From Desertivibrio insolitus (GTDB lineage Bacteria; Actinomycetota; Actinomycetes; Actinomycetales; Microbacteriaceae): a stretch of 64,000 bases of DNA. The notes beneath the pieces are model-generated. The model ran no database searches. It had not been told where the DNA came from and saw only the letters and a program-made list of their open reading frames with translations. The position numbers were made by a program, and so were the translations under genes. The first letter of the stretch is position 1; each line of letters opens with the position of its first letter. Of the stretch, positions 9,744-18,074 are shown in pieces. The stretch lies in contig NZ_JAFIQW010000003.1 of the NCBI RefSeq assembly GCF_017355965.1, positions 491,765-555,764 on the forward strand, read 5' to 3'.

Positions 9744-11024
9744 GTGAGCGACGAGCTTCGACGACGCCGCGACCGAGGGCCCCGTATCAAGGGCATCGCG
9801 CGGCACGGTCGGCTCCCTCGCCGCGGTCCCGTCGGCTCCCTCTTCCGCTTCGTCGCCGCCGCGACAGCCGTTCTGCTGGTCAGTATCGTCTCGGTCGGCT
9901 CGATCGCCCTGTGGCAGCTGCAGAGCGGCATCCAGGTCATCGCCCTTCCTGGTCAGGAGCCGGGTGAGGAGTTCAACGTCGCCGACTACGAGGGCGGCTT
10001 CAACGTGCTGCTCGTGGGGTCGGACATCCGGGAGGGCCAGAGCGGCAGCTACGGCAAGTCGGAGGGCTCGAACCTCAACGACGTCAACATCCTCGTCCAC
10101 GTCTCCGGCGACCACACGCGCGCGACCGCGGTCAGCATCCCGCGCGACCTGCTCGTCTCCATCCCGGCGTGCCCGAAGGAGGACGGCTCGGGCAACTACC
10201 CGGCAATGACGTCGCAGCAGATCAACTCGTCGCTGCAGTACGGCGGCATGCCCTGCACCGTGCTCACCGTTCAGGCGCTGACCGGGCTCGAGATCCAGTT
10301 CGCCGGCCTCATCACCTTCGACGGCGTCATCGCGATGTCGAACGCGATCGGCGGCGTCGACGTCTGCATCACGGAGGACCTCAGCGACAAGCACACGGAG
10401 CTCTACCTGAGCGCGGGAACCCACTCCCTGCAGGGTGCCGACGCGTTGAAGTTCCTGCGCACCCGCTACGGAGTCGGCGACGGCGGCGACCAGAGCCGGA
10501 TCAGTTCGCAGCAGGTGTTCCTGTCGTCGATGATGCGCAAGATCATGGCGGGCGGCGTGCTGAGCAACCCCGCCGAGCTCTACAAGCTGGCCTACGCCGC
10601 GACCCAGAACATGAGCCTCACGACGTCGAGTGCCGACACCCTCGTCTCGCTGGCGTACGCGCTCAAGGACATCCCGCTCGAGAACATCCAGTTCGTGCAG
10701 TACCCGGCGGGAGCGAGCGCGGCGGATGCCAACCGGCTCGTGCCGAACGACGAGGCCGCCGACCAGCTGATGCAGTACCTGATCGACGACGTGCCGTTCG
10801 GCATCACGGCGGGGGAGACGGGCAACGGCTCGACGGCCGACCCGAACGCCCCGGCGACCGAGCAGCCGACCGAGACCGGGACCGAGTCCGCGGCGCCCGA
10901 AGCGACCCCGTCGGCCGAGCCGTCGAGCGACCCGTCCGCGTCGGCGGCGCCGTCCGAGCCCGCGGTCATCGACGGCCTGAAGGGCCAGACGGCGGCGGAC
11001 TACACCTGCACCGTTCCGAACTAG
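9744..11024 (+). CDS. LytR-CpsA-Psr (LCP) family cell-wall glycopolymer ligase
   Basis: A 426-residue membrane-anchored protein. A basic N-terminus precedes one transmembrane helix (about 33-58). The LCP domain follows, with FNVLLVGSD (87-95), the conserved SIPRDLLVSIP segment around Arg134, FDGVIAMSNAIGGVDV and the distal ALKFLRTRYGVGD-GGDQSR stretch. The C-terminus is Pro/Thr/Ala/Ser/Glu-rich and disordered. LCP enzymes attach teichoic-acid-like or arabinogalactan-like polymers to peptidoglycan outside the cell. GTG at 9744 is preferred because GGAAGGGA sits just upstream. It is monocistronic, ended by a strong hairpin. Confidence 0.92.
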   Translation: MSDELRRRRDRGPRIKGIARHGRLPRRGPVGSLFRFVAAATAVLLVSIVSVGSIALWQLQSGIQVIALPGQEPGEEFNVADYEGGFNVLLVGSDIREGQSGSYGKSEGSNLNDVNILVHVSGDHTRATAVSIPRDLLVSIPACPKEDGSGNYPAMTSQQINSSLQYGGMPCTVLTVQALTGLEIQFAGLITFDGVIAMSNAIGGVDVCITEDLSDKHTELYLSAGTHSLQGADALKFLRTRYGVGDGGDQSRISSQQVFLSSMMRKIMAGGVLSNPAELYKLAYAATQNMSLTTSSADTLVSLAYALKDIPLENIQFVQYPAGASAADANRLVPNDEAADQLMQYLIDDVPFGITAGETGNGSTADPNAPATEQPTETGTESAAPEATPSAEPSSDPSASAAPSEPAVIDGLKGQTAADYTCTVPN

Positions 11025-11074
11025 TCGGGCGCACGGAGCGCCGGTCGGGGCGGGGCCCAGGCTGGAAAAAGGAG

Positions 11075-11104
11075 GTGCCCGGAAGGCCACATCCTTCCGG
11101 GCAC
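11075..11104 (+). terminator. Strong hairpin after the LCP gene
   Basis: A perfect 12-bp stem GTGCCCGGAAGG/CCTTCCGGGCAC with loop CCACAT, 50 nt after the LCP stop. It has no T-run, which is common for GC-rich actinobacterial terminators. Confidence 0.65.
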
Positions 11105-11741
11105 CATCACCGGGGAGCCGGGGAGGTCTTCGCTCCGGTGATACTCGGCTCACCGCGGGGGAATGCGTGAGCCGAGAGTCTCTAGGCGGAAACGGCTGCG
11201 TGCCGTCCGCGGCGTCGGGGCTGCTCGCCGGCGACAGCCGGAGGGCTCGCAACCGCGCCCGCCACCGAAGCGGTCTGGGGGACCCGCTCCGTTCGAAGCG
11301 CTCGCAGGAAGACTCGGAAGTCAGAGCGTTCGTCGGATCGGTGGCGAGGGCGCGATTGCGTCGACATGGGCAGCCTTGTCTCGGGTTGGGTTCTGCACCG
11401 GTTCGGGTGAAGCGCGAGGTTTCGGGTTCCTCTTGCCTCCCGGCACATGAATGAATTTATACGTCGGCATTTCGGAGGACAAGCGTTGTACCCTTCCCCA
11501 CTTCGGGGGGTGGCGCGTTTCCGCTGAGGTGGGGATCAAGCCGATCGAGTATCGGAGTTCCGCGGAATCACTGGGAAGCGGCGGTAGGAGGTGATCTCCT
11601 GCAGGGCCTCGGAATCGCGCCGGAAATTTCGTTGATGCCCCGAAGTGAGGACACGACGTGTACCCCGAGGAGGACCAGGGGGACACGTCGGGTCCCCCAT
11701 CACGGGTTGCCGTGCTGACGGAAAGCGGCGCGAGGTGCCGC
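11105..11741. other. Unexplained noncoding stretch of about 640 bp before tRNA-Ser(GCU)
   Basis: No frame here has a recognisable product. I looked for SRP RNA, tmRNA and RNase P signatures and saw none. The part from about 11440 is less GC-rich than its surroundings and contains several hairpins, described separately. Confidence 0.6.
11654..11698 (+). other. Two mutually exclusive hairpins
   Basis: CGACGTGT (11654-11661) plus CCCC (11663-11666) can pair with GGGG and ACACGTCG (11683-11690). The same right arm, GGGGGAC (11678-11684), can instead pair with GTCCCCC (11692-11698). Both cannot form at once. This is attenuator-like architecture about 60 nt upstream of tRNA-Ser(GCU). Confidence 0.55.
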
Positions 11742-11760
11742 TATGATGGCTGCGGACCGA

Positions 11761-11851
11761 GGAGACGTCGCATAGTCCGGTCGAGTGCACCACCCTGCTA
11801 AGGTGGAGTACCCTTTATTGGGTACCGTGGGTTCAAATCCCACCGTCTCCG
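11761..11851 (+). tRNA. tRNA-Ser (anticodon GCU)
   Basis: The acceptor GGAGACG (11761) pairs with CGTCTCC (11844-11850), with discriminator G11851. The anticodon stem CCACC/GGTGG encloses CTGCTAA, giving anticodon GCT. A long variable arm marks class II, and the T-loop is TTCAAAT. No CCA is encoded. TATGAT at 11742-11747 is a good -10 box. Confidence 0.95.
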
Positions 11852-11856
11852 CTCTG

Positions 11857-11886
11857 AAAGCCCGCCCCTCGAGGCGGGCTTTTTCT
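11857..11886 (+). terminator. Terminator of tRNA-Ser(GCU)
   Basis: A 10-bp stem AAAGCCCGCC/GGCGGGCTTT with loop CCTCGA runs into a T-rich tail (TTTTTC). It is a classic rho-independent terminator. Confidence 0.9.
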
Positions 11887-11998
11887 TTGTGCGAGGGCCG
11901 CCGATAGCTGAAGGATTTCTGCACACTCCCTGCGTTCGGCAAGTCATTCTTCAGCCCTGGTCAATAGCGTCGAAGTCCATCCTCAGGAAGGACCTGCA

Positions 11999-12487
11999 AT
12001 GACCACCCCGTTCCCGACCGGTGCCACGCCCGACCGGGGCCCCCGCCGCACCGTCCGCAGTTTCGACAACTACCTCGACGCGCAGGCCGCGGTCGACTAC
12101 CTCAGCGACAACGGCTTCCCGGTCGAGTCGACCTCGATCATCGGGCACGACGTCAAGATCGTCGAGGACGTCTCCGGCCGGCTCACCGTCGGACGCGCTG
12201 CCGCCCTCGGCGCCGCGAGCGGCGCCTGGTTCGGTCTGCTCATCGGTCTGCTGTTCGGCTTCTTCAGCCCGGGCATCGCGTTCTTCGGCGTGCTGCTCGT
12301 CGCGGTCGGCCTCGGCGCCCTGTGGGGCGCCCTGTTCGGCGCGATCGGCCATTGGGCCACGCGCGGTCGCCGCGACTTCTCGTCCACCCGGCGAATCGAG
12401 GCGAGCCGCTACGACGTCGTGGTCGATGAGGCGCAGGCCAACCGGGCCGAACAGGCGCTCGCCGGCATGGTGTCGCCGACCCGCTGA
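11999..12487 (+). CDS. General stress protein, YflT-like domain with glycine-rich membrane segment
   Basis: A 162-residue protein. The N-terminal part (about 20-60) has the YflT-type fold signature: FDNYLDAQAAVDYLSDNGFPVE followed by TSIIGHDVKIVE. The middle holds two hydrophobic Gly/Ala/Leu-rich segments (about 68-112) that probably cross or insert in the membrane. The C-terminus (SSTRRIEASRYDVVVDEAQANRAEQAL) folds back as a beta-alpha unit. The family is induced by heat or general stress in other bacteria; no enzymatic residues are visible. GAAGGACC precedes the ATG as ribosome site. Confidence 0.8.
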   Translation: MTTPFPTGATPDRGPRRTVRSFDNYLDAQAAVDYLSDNGFPVESTSIIGHDVKIVEDVSGRLTVGRAAALGAASGAWFGLLIGLLFGFFSPGIAFFGVLLVAVGLGALWGALFGAIGHWATRGRRDFSSTRRIEASRYDVVVDEAQANRAEQALAGMVSPTR

Positions 12488-12501
12488 CCATCATCGGAAC
12501 G

Positions 12502-12537
12502 ACGGATGCCCCGGAGCGCGAGCCCCGGGGCATCCGT
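12502..12537 (+). terminator. Terminator after the stress protein gene
   Basis: An 11-bp stem ACGGATGCCCC/GGGGCATCCGT is followed by GTT. It separates the stress gene from terC. Confidence 0.8.
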
Positions 12538-12636
12538 GTTACTGCACCGTCTGCACCGTTGAAGCCGCTCCACAGGAGCCGCTGAGAAACTTCAGCCCTT
12601 CCCTTCCGCCCTTGCCACTCTCAAGAAACGAGCGAC

Positions 12637-13821
12637 ATGGACACCCCTCTCTGGATCTGGGCCGCGACGATCGCCGCGATCCTCGCCCTGCTGGCCTTCG
12701 ACTACTTCTTCCACGTCCGTCAGGCGCACACGCCGACGCTCAAGGAGGCGGCGTTCTGGTCGGCGATCTACGTGGGGATCGCGATCCTCTTCGGCTTCGG
12801 CGTGCTGCTCTTCGGCGGCGGCACGATGGGCGCCGAGTACTTCGCGGGCTACATCACCGAGAAGGCGCTGTCGGTCGACAACCTGTTCGTGTTCCTCGTC
12901 ATCATGGCGAGCTTCAAGGTGCCGCGGGCCGACCAGCAGAAGGTGCTGCTCTTCGGCATCACGTTCGCGCTCATCGCCCGCACGGTGTTCATCCTCATCG
13001 GCGCCGCCGCGATCAACGCCGCGGCCTGGGTGTTCTACATCTTCGGCGCGATCCTGATCTTCACGGCGATCAACCTCGTGCGTCCCGGCCACAACGACAA
13101 GGACGAGGCCGACAACATCATCATCCGACTCGCCCGCCGGTTCCTGCACACCTCGCAGCACTACGACGGCGACAAGCTGTTCACGGTCGAGAACGGCAAG
13201 CGCGTGCTCACGCCGATGCTGCTGGTCATGGTCGCGATCGGCGGCACGGACATCCTGTTCGCCCTCGACTCGGTGCCCGCGATCTTCGGCCTCACGACGA
13301 ACACGTACCTCGTGTTCACGGCGACCGCGTTCTCGCTGCTCGGCCTCCGGCAGCTCTACTTCCTCATCGACGGTCTGCTCGACCGCCTCATCTACCTCGC
13401 CTACGGCCTCGCGGCGATCCTCGCGTTCATCGGCGTGAAGCTGTTCCTGCACGCGCTGCACGAGAACAACCTGCCGTTCATCAACGGCGGCGAGCACGTC
13501 GAGGTGTACGAGATCCCGACCAACCTCTCCCTGCTCGTCATCGTCGGCATTCTGACCGTCACGGTCGTGCTGTCGCTGCTCAGCCCCAAGGGACGCGCGA
13601 TCAACGACATCCGCAACGCTCACCGCATGGCCGAGCACTACCTCGACGCCGACTACGAGAGCGACCCGCAGCTGCGCGAGGAGAACTACAACAAGCTCCT
13701 CCGCGCCGAGAAGAACATCAAGGCGCTGCCCGCGCAGTACAAGAAGCTGATCGACGAGGAGAGGGGCGTGTTCGAGTCGATCGACGCGGCGCACGCCCAG
13801 CACGACAAGGCGACCCGCTAG
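12637..13821 (+). CDS. TerC-family integral membrane protein, long type
   Basis: A 394-residue polytopic protein with about nine membrane helices. The TerC signature residues are present in both halves: EKALSVDNLFVF near residue 75 and the matching GGTDILFALDSVPAIFG segment near 205, each with a conserved Asp in a helix. A charged cytoplasmic tail of about 70 residues ends the protein. TerC proteins are tied to tellurite resistance, and several members export manganese or metallate exoenzymes at the membrane; which metal applies here is not visible. No yybP-ykoY riboswitch was seen upstream. A shorter paralog lies at 14784. Confidence 0.92.
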   Translation: MDTPLWIWAATIAAILALLAFDYFFHVRQAHTPTLKEAAFWSAIYVGIAILFGFGVLLFGGGTMGAEYFAGYITEKALSVDNLFVFLVIMASFKVPRADQQKVLLFGITFALIARTVFILIGAAAINAAAWVFYIFGAILIFTAINLVRPGHNDKDEADNIIIRLARRFLHTSQHYDGDKLFTVENGKRVLTPMLLVMVAIGGTDILFALDSVPAIFGLTTNTYLVFTATAFSLLGLRQLYFLIDGLLDRLIYLAYGLAAILAFIGVKLFLHALHENNLPFINGGEHVEVYEIPTNLSLLVIVGILTVTVVLSLLSPKGRAINDIRNAHRMAEHYLDADYESDPQLREENYNKLLRAEKNIKALPAQYKKLIDEERGVFESIDAAHAQHDKATR

Positions 13822-13829
13822 TCGAGCGG

Positions 13830-13858
13830 ATGCCCCGGGGCCGCGTGCCTCGGGGCAT
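13830..13858. terminator. Bidirectional terminator between terC and the amidotransferase
   Basis: ATGCCCCG (13830-13837) pairs with CGGGGCAT (13851-13858), between convergent genes. Confidence 0.7.
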
Positions 13859-13913
13859 TCTGCTGCTGGGGAGGCCTTTCAGAGCGCGGTGAGTCGCCTC
13901 GTGCGCTGTGTCG

Positions 13914-14639
13914 CTAGCTGGCGAGCCGGCGCACCCCGCCCGTCGGGCCGAGGAGGCCGACGAGCTTCTCGAAGTCGGCGAGCGGGGCCGTGGGGTGCTC
14001 CGGGTGCCACTGCACCGAGGTGATCGGCGCGCTCTCGTGCTCGACCGCCTCGACGATGCCGTCCGGCGCGACGGCCGCGACGCGCAGGCCCTGGCCGAGG
14101 CGGTCGACCGCCTGGTGGTGGCTCGAGCGCACGTCGATGCCGTCGTCGAGCACGGATGCCAGTGCGCCCGAGATCTGCACGCCGTGCGCCTCCATCTCGT
14201 GCGGGCTGAGCTCGGCGAGCCGGTGCTTCACCTCGGACGAGATGTGCTGGATCAGGGTGCCGCCGAGGGCGACGTTGACGACCTGATGCCCGCGGCAGAT
14301 GCCGAGGAGCGGGGTGCCACGCTCCGCCGCGCGCTGCACGAGCGCGATCTGCGCGGCATCCGCCTCCTCGACGTGCACGCCGCCGCCGGGGTAGTCCTTC
14401 TCGCCGCCGTAGAAGTGCGGGGCGATGTCCTCGCCGCCCATCAGGATGATGGCGTCCGCGCCGTCGGCCCGGCGCAGCAGAGTGTCGGTGCCGAGCGTGC
14501 CGGCGGCGAGGCGGCTGACGTCCCACCCGAGGTCCGTCACGCGTTCGATCAGCGAGGTGTTGAGCACCTCGACGAGGCGCTGGTAGCGCTCGCGTCCGGG
14601 GCGGCTCTCCAGCACGTCGACGACAGCGAGAGTTGGCAT
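13914..14639 (-). CDS. Class I glutamine amidotransferase-like hydrolase (peptidase C26, PuuD-like)
   Basis: A 241-residue cytoplasmic enzyme. The nucleophile elbow is GICRGHQ with Cys115, and the catalytic His/Glu pair is in QWHPEHP. The MGGEDIAPHFYGG segment is typical of gamma-glutamyl-GABA hydrolases, which release gamma-glutamate from gamma-glutamyl amines such as the putrescine pathway intermediate. No other putrescine genes are nearby, so the substrate is open. TAACCT ends 7 nt before the ATG, indicating a leaderless transcript. It lies between two terC paralogs and converges on the first. Confidence 0.85.
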   Translation of the reverse strand: MPTLAVVDVLESRPGRERYQRLVEVLNTSLIERVTDLGWDVSRLAAGTLGTDTLLRRADGADAIILMGGEDIAPHFYGGEKDYPGGGVHVEEADAAQIALVQRAAERGTPLLGICRGHQVVNVALGGTLIQHISSEVKHRLAELSPHEMEAHGVQISGALASVLDDGIDVRSSHHQAVDRLGQGLRVAAVAPDGIVEAVEHESAPITSVQWHPEHPTAPLADFEKLVGLLGPTGGVRRLAS

Positions 14640-14783
14640 GCCGACGAGGTTAGGTCAGCCGTGTTGCATCCGTGTGACATGTGACTTTTTGCTTCATCCC
14701 ACTGCCCGAGGCCCTGCTTGCACTTCCTGCATGTTGGGAGAAACTCACAAGTTCACGTACAGCCGCCGCATAAACTCCGGAAC

Positions 14784-15581
14784 GTGGAGTTCTTCACCAG
14801 CCCCGACCTCTGGATCGCCTTCGCGACGCTGCTCGTGCTCGAGATCGTGCTCGGCGTCGACAACGTCATCTTCATCTCGATCCTCGCCAACAAGCTCCCC
14901 GAGAACCAGCGTCGGCGTGCGCGCACGACCGGTCTGCTGCTCGCGCTCGTGCTGCGGATCATCCTGCTGTTCTTCGCGGCGTGGATCATCGGCCTCACCG
15001 AGCCGATCTTCTCGATCGGCGACAACGAGGCCCTCGCGATCAGCGGCCGCGACATCATCCTGATCCTCGGCGGCGGCTTCCTCATCTACAAGGCGACCAA
15101 GGAGATCCACGAGCGCCTCGAGGGGTCGGAGCACCATGCCGGCACCGGCAAGGCGGCGACCTTCGGCGGCGTGATCGTGCAGATCCTGCTGCTCGACGTG
15201 GTCTTCTCGCTCGACTCGGTCATCACCGCGGTCGGCATGGTCGACCAGCTCTACATCATGATCGCGGCGGTCGTGCTCGCGATCGGGCTCATGCTCTTCA
15301 CCGCCGAGGCGATCGCGAACTTCGTCAACCGCCACCCCACGGTGAAGATGCTCGCTCTCGCGTTCCTGGTGCTCATCGGCGCCTCGCTCGTGGCGGAGGG
15401 CTTCGACTTCCACATCGAGAAGCCGTTCATCTACGGACCGATCGCGTTCGCCGTGATCGTCGAGCTGCTGAACCTCGCGTACAAGCGCCGCCAGGAGAAG
15501 AAGCGCCACGAGCACGTCGAGCCGGTGCACCTGCGCGAGGGCTACCGCCTGCACGAGCCCGAGGCGGCCGACAAGAAGTAA
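14784..15581 (+). CDS. TerC-family integral membrane protein, short type
   Basis: A 265-residue protein from a GTG start with about seven membrane helices. It has the paired TerC motifs LEIVLGVDNVIFISI near residue 20 and LLDVVFSLDSVITAVG near 135. It aligns with the E. coli YgdQ/Alx-like short group rather than the 394-residue paralog upstream. The His/Lys-rich cytoplasmic tail (RRQEKKRHEH) could bind metal. It is divergent from the amidotransferase. The GTG is taken because family homology begins at VEFFTSPDLW; further upstream residues look non-native. Confidence 0.9.
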   Translation: MEFFTSPDLWIAFATLLVLEIVLGVDNVIFISILANKLPENQRRRARTTGLLLALVLRIILLFFAAWIIGLTEPIFSIGDNEALAISGRDIILILGGGFLIYKATKEIHERLEGSEHHAGTGKAATFGGVIVQILLLDVVFSLDSVITAVGMVDQLYIMIAAVVLAIGLMLFTAEAIANFVNRHPTVKMLALAFLVLIGASLVAEGFDFHIEKPFIYGPIAFAVIVELLNLAYKRRQEKKRHEHVEPVHLREGYRLHEPEAADKK

Positions 15582-15678
15582 GCGCTGCGGGTCGTCCGGC
15601 GGTGGATTCGTCGCCGCCGAGCGAACCCGGGCCGTCGGGCGAGGGGTTCGCCCAGCGGCATCCGCTTGACTGCCGGTC

Positions 15679-16185
15679 ATGTTCAGCATCGAGCTGCTTC
15701 CCGATCCCGAGCTCGAGCAGGCCGTCCGCGAGCAGTGGGCCGCCCTCGCCGAGGCCGACCTGCCGTCGCTCGCACGTCACACGTCGCCCACGAACCGCCC
15801 GCACGTGACGACGATCGTGCGTCGAGCGCTGCCGCAGCCGCTGTCGCTGACGGATGTCGCGGAGCTGCTGCCCCTGCCCGTGCAGCTCGGCGGCCTCGTG
15901 CTCTTCCGGCACGGCGACCGGGTGGTCGTCGCCCGCCAGGTGGTGCCGTCGGCGGCTCTGCTCGTTCTGCAGCGCGCCGTGCGCGAGGCGGTGGGACCGG
16001 GCGACCCCGACCTGCGCAACACGGAGCCCGACGCATGGACGCCGCACATGACGCTCGCGAAGCGGATGACCGCCGCGCAACTGGCCTCGGCACTGGCCGT
16101 GCTCGACCTGCGGCCGCTCTCCGGCACGTTCGAGGGGTTGCGCATCTGGGACGGTGAGGCCAAGCAGGTGACGACGGTGCGCTGA
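15679..16185 (+). CDS. 2'-5' RNA ligase / 2H phosphoesterase family protein
   Basis: A 168-residue protein with the two HxT/HxT-like motifs of the 2H superfamily: RPHVTTI at His42 and TPHMTLAKR at His123. These histidines act as general acid and base on 2',5' or cyclic phosphodiester bonds. The length matches the LigT-like group. The substrate is unknown, though tRNA or cyclic-phosphate RNA ends are usual for the family. A tRNA-Arg gene starts 51 bp downstream, which may be coincidental. Confidence 0.85.
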   Translation: MFSIELLPDPELEQAVREQWAALAEADLPSLARHTSPTNRPHVTTIVRRALPQPLSLTDVAELLPLPVQLGGLVLFRHGDRVVVARQVVPSAALLVLQRAVREAVGPGDPDLRNTEPDAWTPHMTLAKRMTAAQLASALAVLDLRPLSGTFEGLRIWDGEAKQVTTVR

Positions 16186-16203
16186 GCACCCTCCGGCTCC
16201 TGC

Positions 16204-16209
16204 TATAGT
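16204..16209 (+). promoter_or_regulatory. -10 box of tRNA-Arg
   Basis: TATAGT lies 27 nt before the mature tRNA 5' end, with no convincing -35. It is the best -10 match between the RNA-ligase stop and the tRNA. Confidence 0.55.
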
Positions 16210-16236
16210 TTTCTGGTTGCCTTTTCGAGGCGGCAG

Positions 16237-16309
16237 GCGCCCGTAGCTCAACGGATAGAGCATCTGACTACGGATCAGAAGGTTGGGGGTTCGAGTCCCT
16301 CCGGGCGCA
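16237..16309 (+). tRNA. tRNA-Arg (anticodon ACG)
   Basis: The acceptor GCGCCCG (16237) pairs with CGGGCGC (16302-16308), with discriminator A16309. The anticodon arm CTGAC-T-ACG-GA-TCAG gives anticodon ACG, normally edited to ICG to read CGU/CGC/CGA. The D-loop and TTCGAGT T-loop are standard. No CCA is encoded. Confidence 0.96.
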
Positions 16310-16316
16310 CAGCGCG

Positions 16317-16348
16317 AGAAAGCCCCTCCCACACGGGAGGGGCTTTCT
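16317..16348 (+). terminator. Terminator of tRNA-Arg
   Basis: A perfect 14-bp stem AGAAAGCCCCTCCC/GGGAGGGGCTTTCT with loop ACAC, 8 nt after the tRNA. Confidence 0.9.
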
Positions 16349-16395
16349 GCATCTCCGCCCTCGCGCCTGGTGCGGCGTTCCATACTGAGCAGAGG

Positions 16396-17583
16396 ATGAC
16401 TCGAGAGCTCAGCACCCCCGCGGAGCGGCAGCGGGCGAGAACGACCGGCGCGGACTTCCGCCGCCGGATCTCCGAGCTGCGGGCGATCGCGTCCTGGAGC
16501 GACATCCGCGCTCGCGTCGAGCCTCACGCGGTGCAGATCACGCGGCTGACGGTCGCGTCCGTCGTCGCCTACGTGGTCGCCGACGCGTTCTTCCCCGGCA
16601 TCCTCGATCTCACGGCGCCGCTCACCGCTCTGCTGGTGGTGCAGGCGTCGACGGTCGGCACCCTGCTCATGGGGCTCGTGCGGGTCGGTGCCGTGCTGAC
16701 GGGTGTGCTCGTCGCCGTCGCGGTGTCGGCGTCGCTCGGCCTCACCTGGTGGACGCTCGCCACCGTGATCGCGCTGTCGCTCACGCTCGCGAAAGTGTTC
16801 CGGCTGGGCGACCAGTGGCTCGAGGCGCCGATCAGCGCGATGCTCATCCTCGCCGTCTCCTCGCCCGACGTCGCCGCCGAGGTACGGGTGAGCAACACGC
16901 TCATCGGCACGGTGGTCGGCATCGTGTTCAGCCTGATCGTGCCGGTCGCGATCCCCAACCTGAGGGCGAGCGACGCCGTGCGCCGGGTGGCCCGCTCGCA
17001 GGCGGCGCTGATGTCGGAGATCGCGATGACGCTCGGCGACCGCCCGCCGCACGTCGAGGAGGTGGCGGCCTGGTCGGACTGGACGCGTCACATCTCTGAG
17101 GAGCTCGGCGAGGCGTCGCTCGCCGTCGAGTCGGTGCGCGAGAGCCGGCGCTTCAACCCGCGCGCCCTCCGCGTGGCGCTCGTGCACCCCGGTCTGCGGC
17201 GGTCGCTCGACCGGCTGGAGGCGTGCCTCGCGGCGGAGCGGGCCTTCCTCGTGGCGATCGGGCAGGACGCGTCGACGCAGCCCGACGAGGCATCCGGCAG
17301 CGCGGAGGCGGAGCTGCGGCGGGCCGTCGCGGTGGTGCTGGACGACGTCTCGACCGCGCTGCGCGAGTTCGGCGACGTCATCGACGCTGAGTACGGGCGC
17401 TCCGGACGCCGCGACGGCGACGCGGTGGAGCGGATGGTCGAGACGGTCAGCGAGACGCGCGCCGTGCTGACCGAGCTCATGCTGCTCGACGTGCCGCCCG
17501 CGGAGGGCGGACGGTGGGTCGTGCGCGGCACCGTCCTCGCCGCGATCGATCACATCGTGACGCAGCTCGATCTCGAGCGGTGA
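16396..17583 (+). CDS. FUSC / aromatic acid exporter family membrane protein
   Basis: A 395-residue protein. After a basic N-terminus, four to six hydrophobic segments lie between about residues 55 and 190 (for example VASVVAYVVADAFFP, LTALLVVQASTVGTLLMG and TVVGIVFSLIVPVAIP). The C-terminal half is a soluble, mainly helical cytoplasmic domain rich in Arg and Glu. This is the layout of the FUSC/ArAE group of efflux proteins for organic acids or fusaric acid. The ATG follows CATACT and an AGAGG, so leaderless and leadered reading both remain possible. It converges on the DUF1801 gene, whose stop is adjacent. Confidence 0.8.
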   Translation: MTRELSTPAERQRARTTGADFRRRISELRAIASWSDIRARVEPHAVQITRLTVASVVAYVVADAFFPGILDLTAPLTALLVVQASTVGTLLMGLVRVGAVLTGVLVAVAVSASLGLTWWTLATVIALSLTLAKVFRLGDQWLEAPISAMLILAVSSPDVAAEVRVSNTLIGTVVGIVFSLIVPVAIPNLRASDAVRRVARSQAALMSEIAMTLGDRPPHVEEVAAWSDWTRHISEELGEASLAVESVRESRRFNPRALRVALVHPGLRRSLDRLEACLAAERAFLVAIGQDASTQPDEASGSAEAELRRAVAVVLDDVSTALREFGDVIDAEYGRSGRRDGDAVERMVETVSETRAVLTELMLLDVPPAEGGRWVVRGTVLAAIDHIVTQLDLER

Positions 17584-17991
17584 CTAGTGGTCGCCGGCCC
17601 GCTCACCGAAGACACCGGCGGTGAGCGTGCGGTGGCAGTCGCGCACGACCTTTTCGAGCACCGTGAGGTCGACGGCCGCGAGGTCCTTCAGATAGAGGCA
17701 TCCGACGCCGGTCGTGTGCGGCCCGAGCCGGGCGAGGTCGTCGGCGTGCGCGTCGACGCCGTCGTTGAGGTAGACGGTCGTCGCGGCCTTCCGCGGCGCG
17801 AAGGCCGCCGCGTGCGAGTCGCCCTCGCGGCCGCTCGCGTAGCGGTAGTGGTACTGCCCGAAACCGACGATCGTGCCCTTGAGCACCGGCTCCTCGCCCG
17901 TCGCGCGCCGCATCAGTTCGACGAGAGTCTCGGCGTCGCGCCGCCGCTTCGGCGACGGGATCGCGGCGATGTACTGCTCGACGTCGGACAT
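17584..17991 (-). CDS. DUF1801 domain protein
   Basis: A 135-residue soluble protein of the YdhG/DUF1801 type. It starts with VEQYIAAIPSPKRRRDAETLVELM and contains GTIVGFGQYHYRYASGREGD, the family core, followed by KAATTVYLNDG and a C-terminal LGPHTTGVGCLYLKDL stretch. A second member is at 61028-61468. The family fold resembles frataxin/CyaY, and a few members are called iron chaperones, but no metal site is obvious here. TAGCAT ends 7 nt before the ATG, so the message is probably leaderless. Confidence 0.88.
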   Translation of the reverse strand: MSDVEQYIAAIPSPKRRRDAETLVELMRRATGEEPVLKGTIVGFGQYHYRYASGREGDSHAAAFAPRKAATTVYLNDGVDAHADDLARLGPHTTGVGCLYLKDLAAVDLTVLEKVVRDCHRTLTAGVFGERAGDH

Positions 17992-18074
17992 GCTCCGGAT
18001 GCTACTGAGCGCGGGCGACGTCGCGGCAGCCCCTCGGCTCGATCCACCCCCGCCGAACCTGCGAGTATTGGCGT

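Noticed and set aside
11321..11686. 121-codon minus-strand frame in the region before tRNA-Ser(GCU)
   Set aside because: Serine/proline-rich without domain, biased start or ribosome site; hairpins explain the sequence better.
11105..11741. SRP RNA, tmRNA or RNase P gene
   Set aside because: None of the diagnostic loops (for example GGAAGGAAGCAG-like or GGTTTCGAC-like) is present.
12538..12636. yybP-ykoY manganese riboswitch before terC
   Set aside because: The 99-bp leader lacks the paired loops and conserved words of that riboswitch, as does the leader of the second terC.
15427..17553. 708-codon minus-strand frame
   Set aside because: It crosses a tRNA, a terminator and two well-supported plus-strand genes, and its product is low-complexity.
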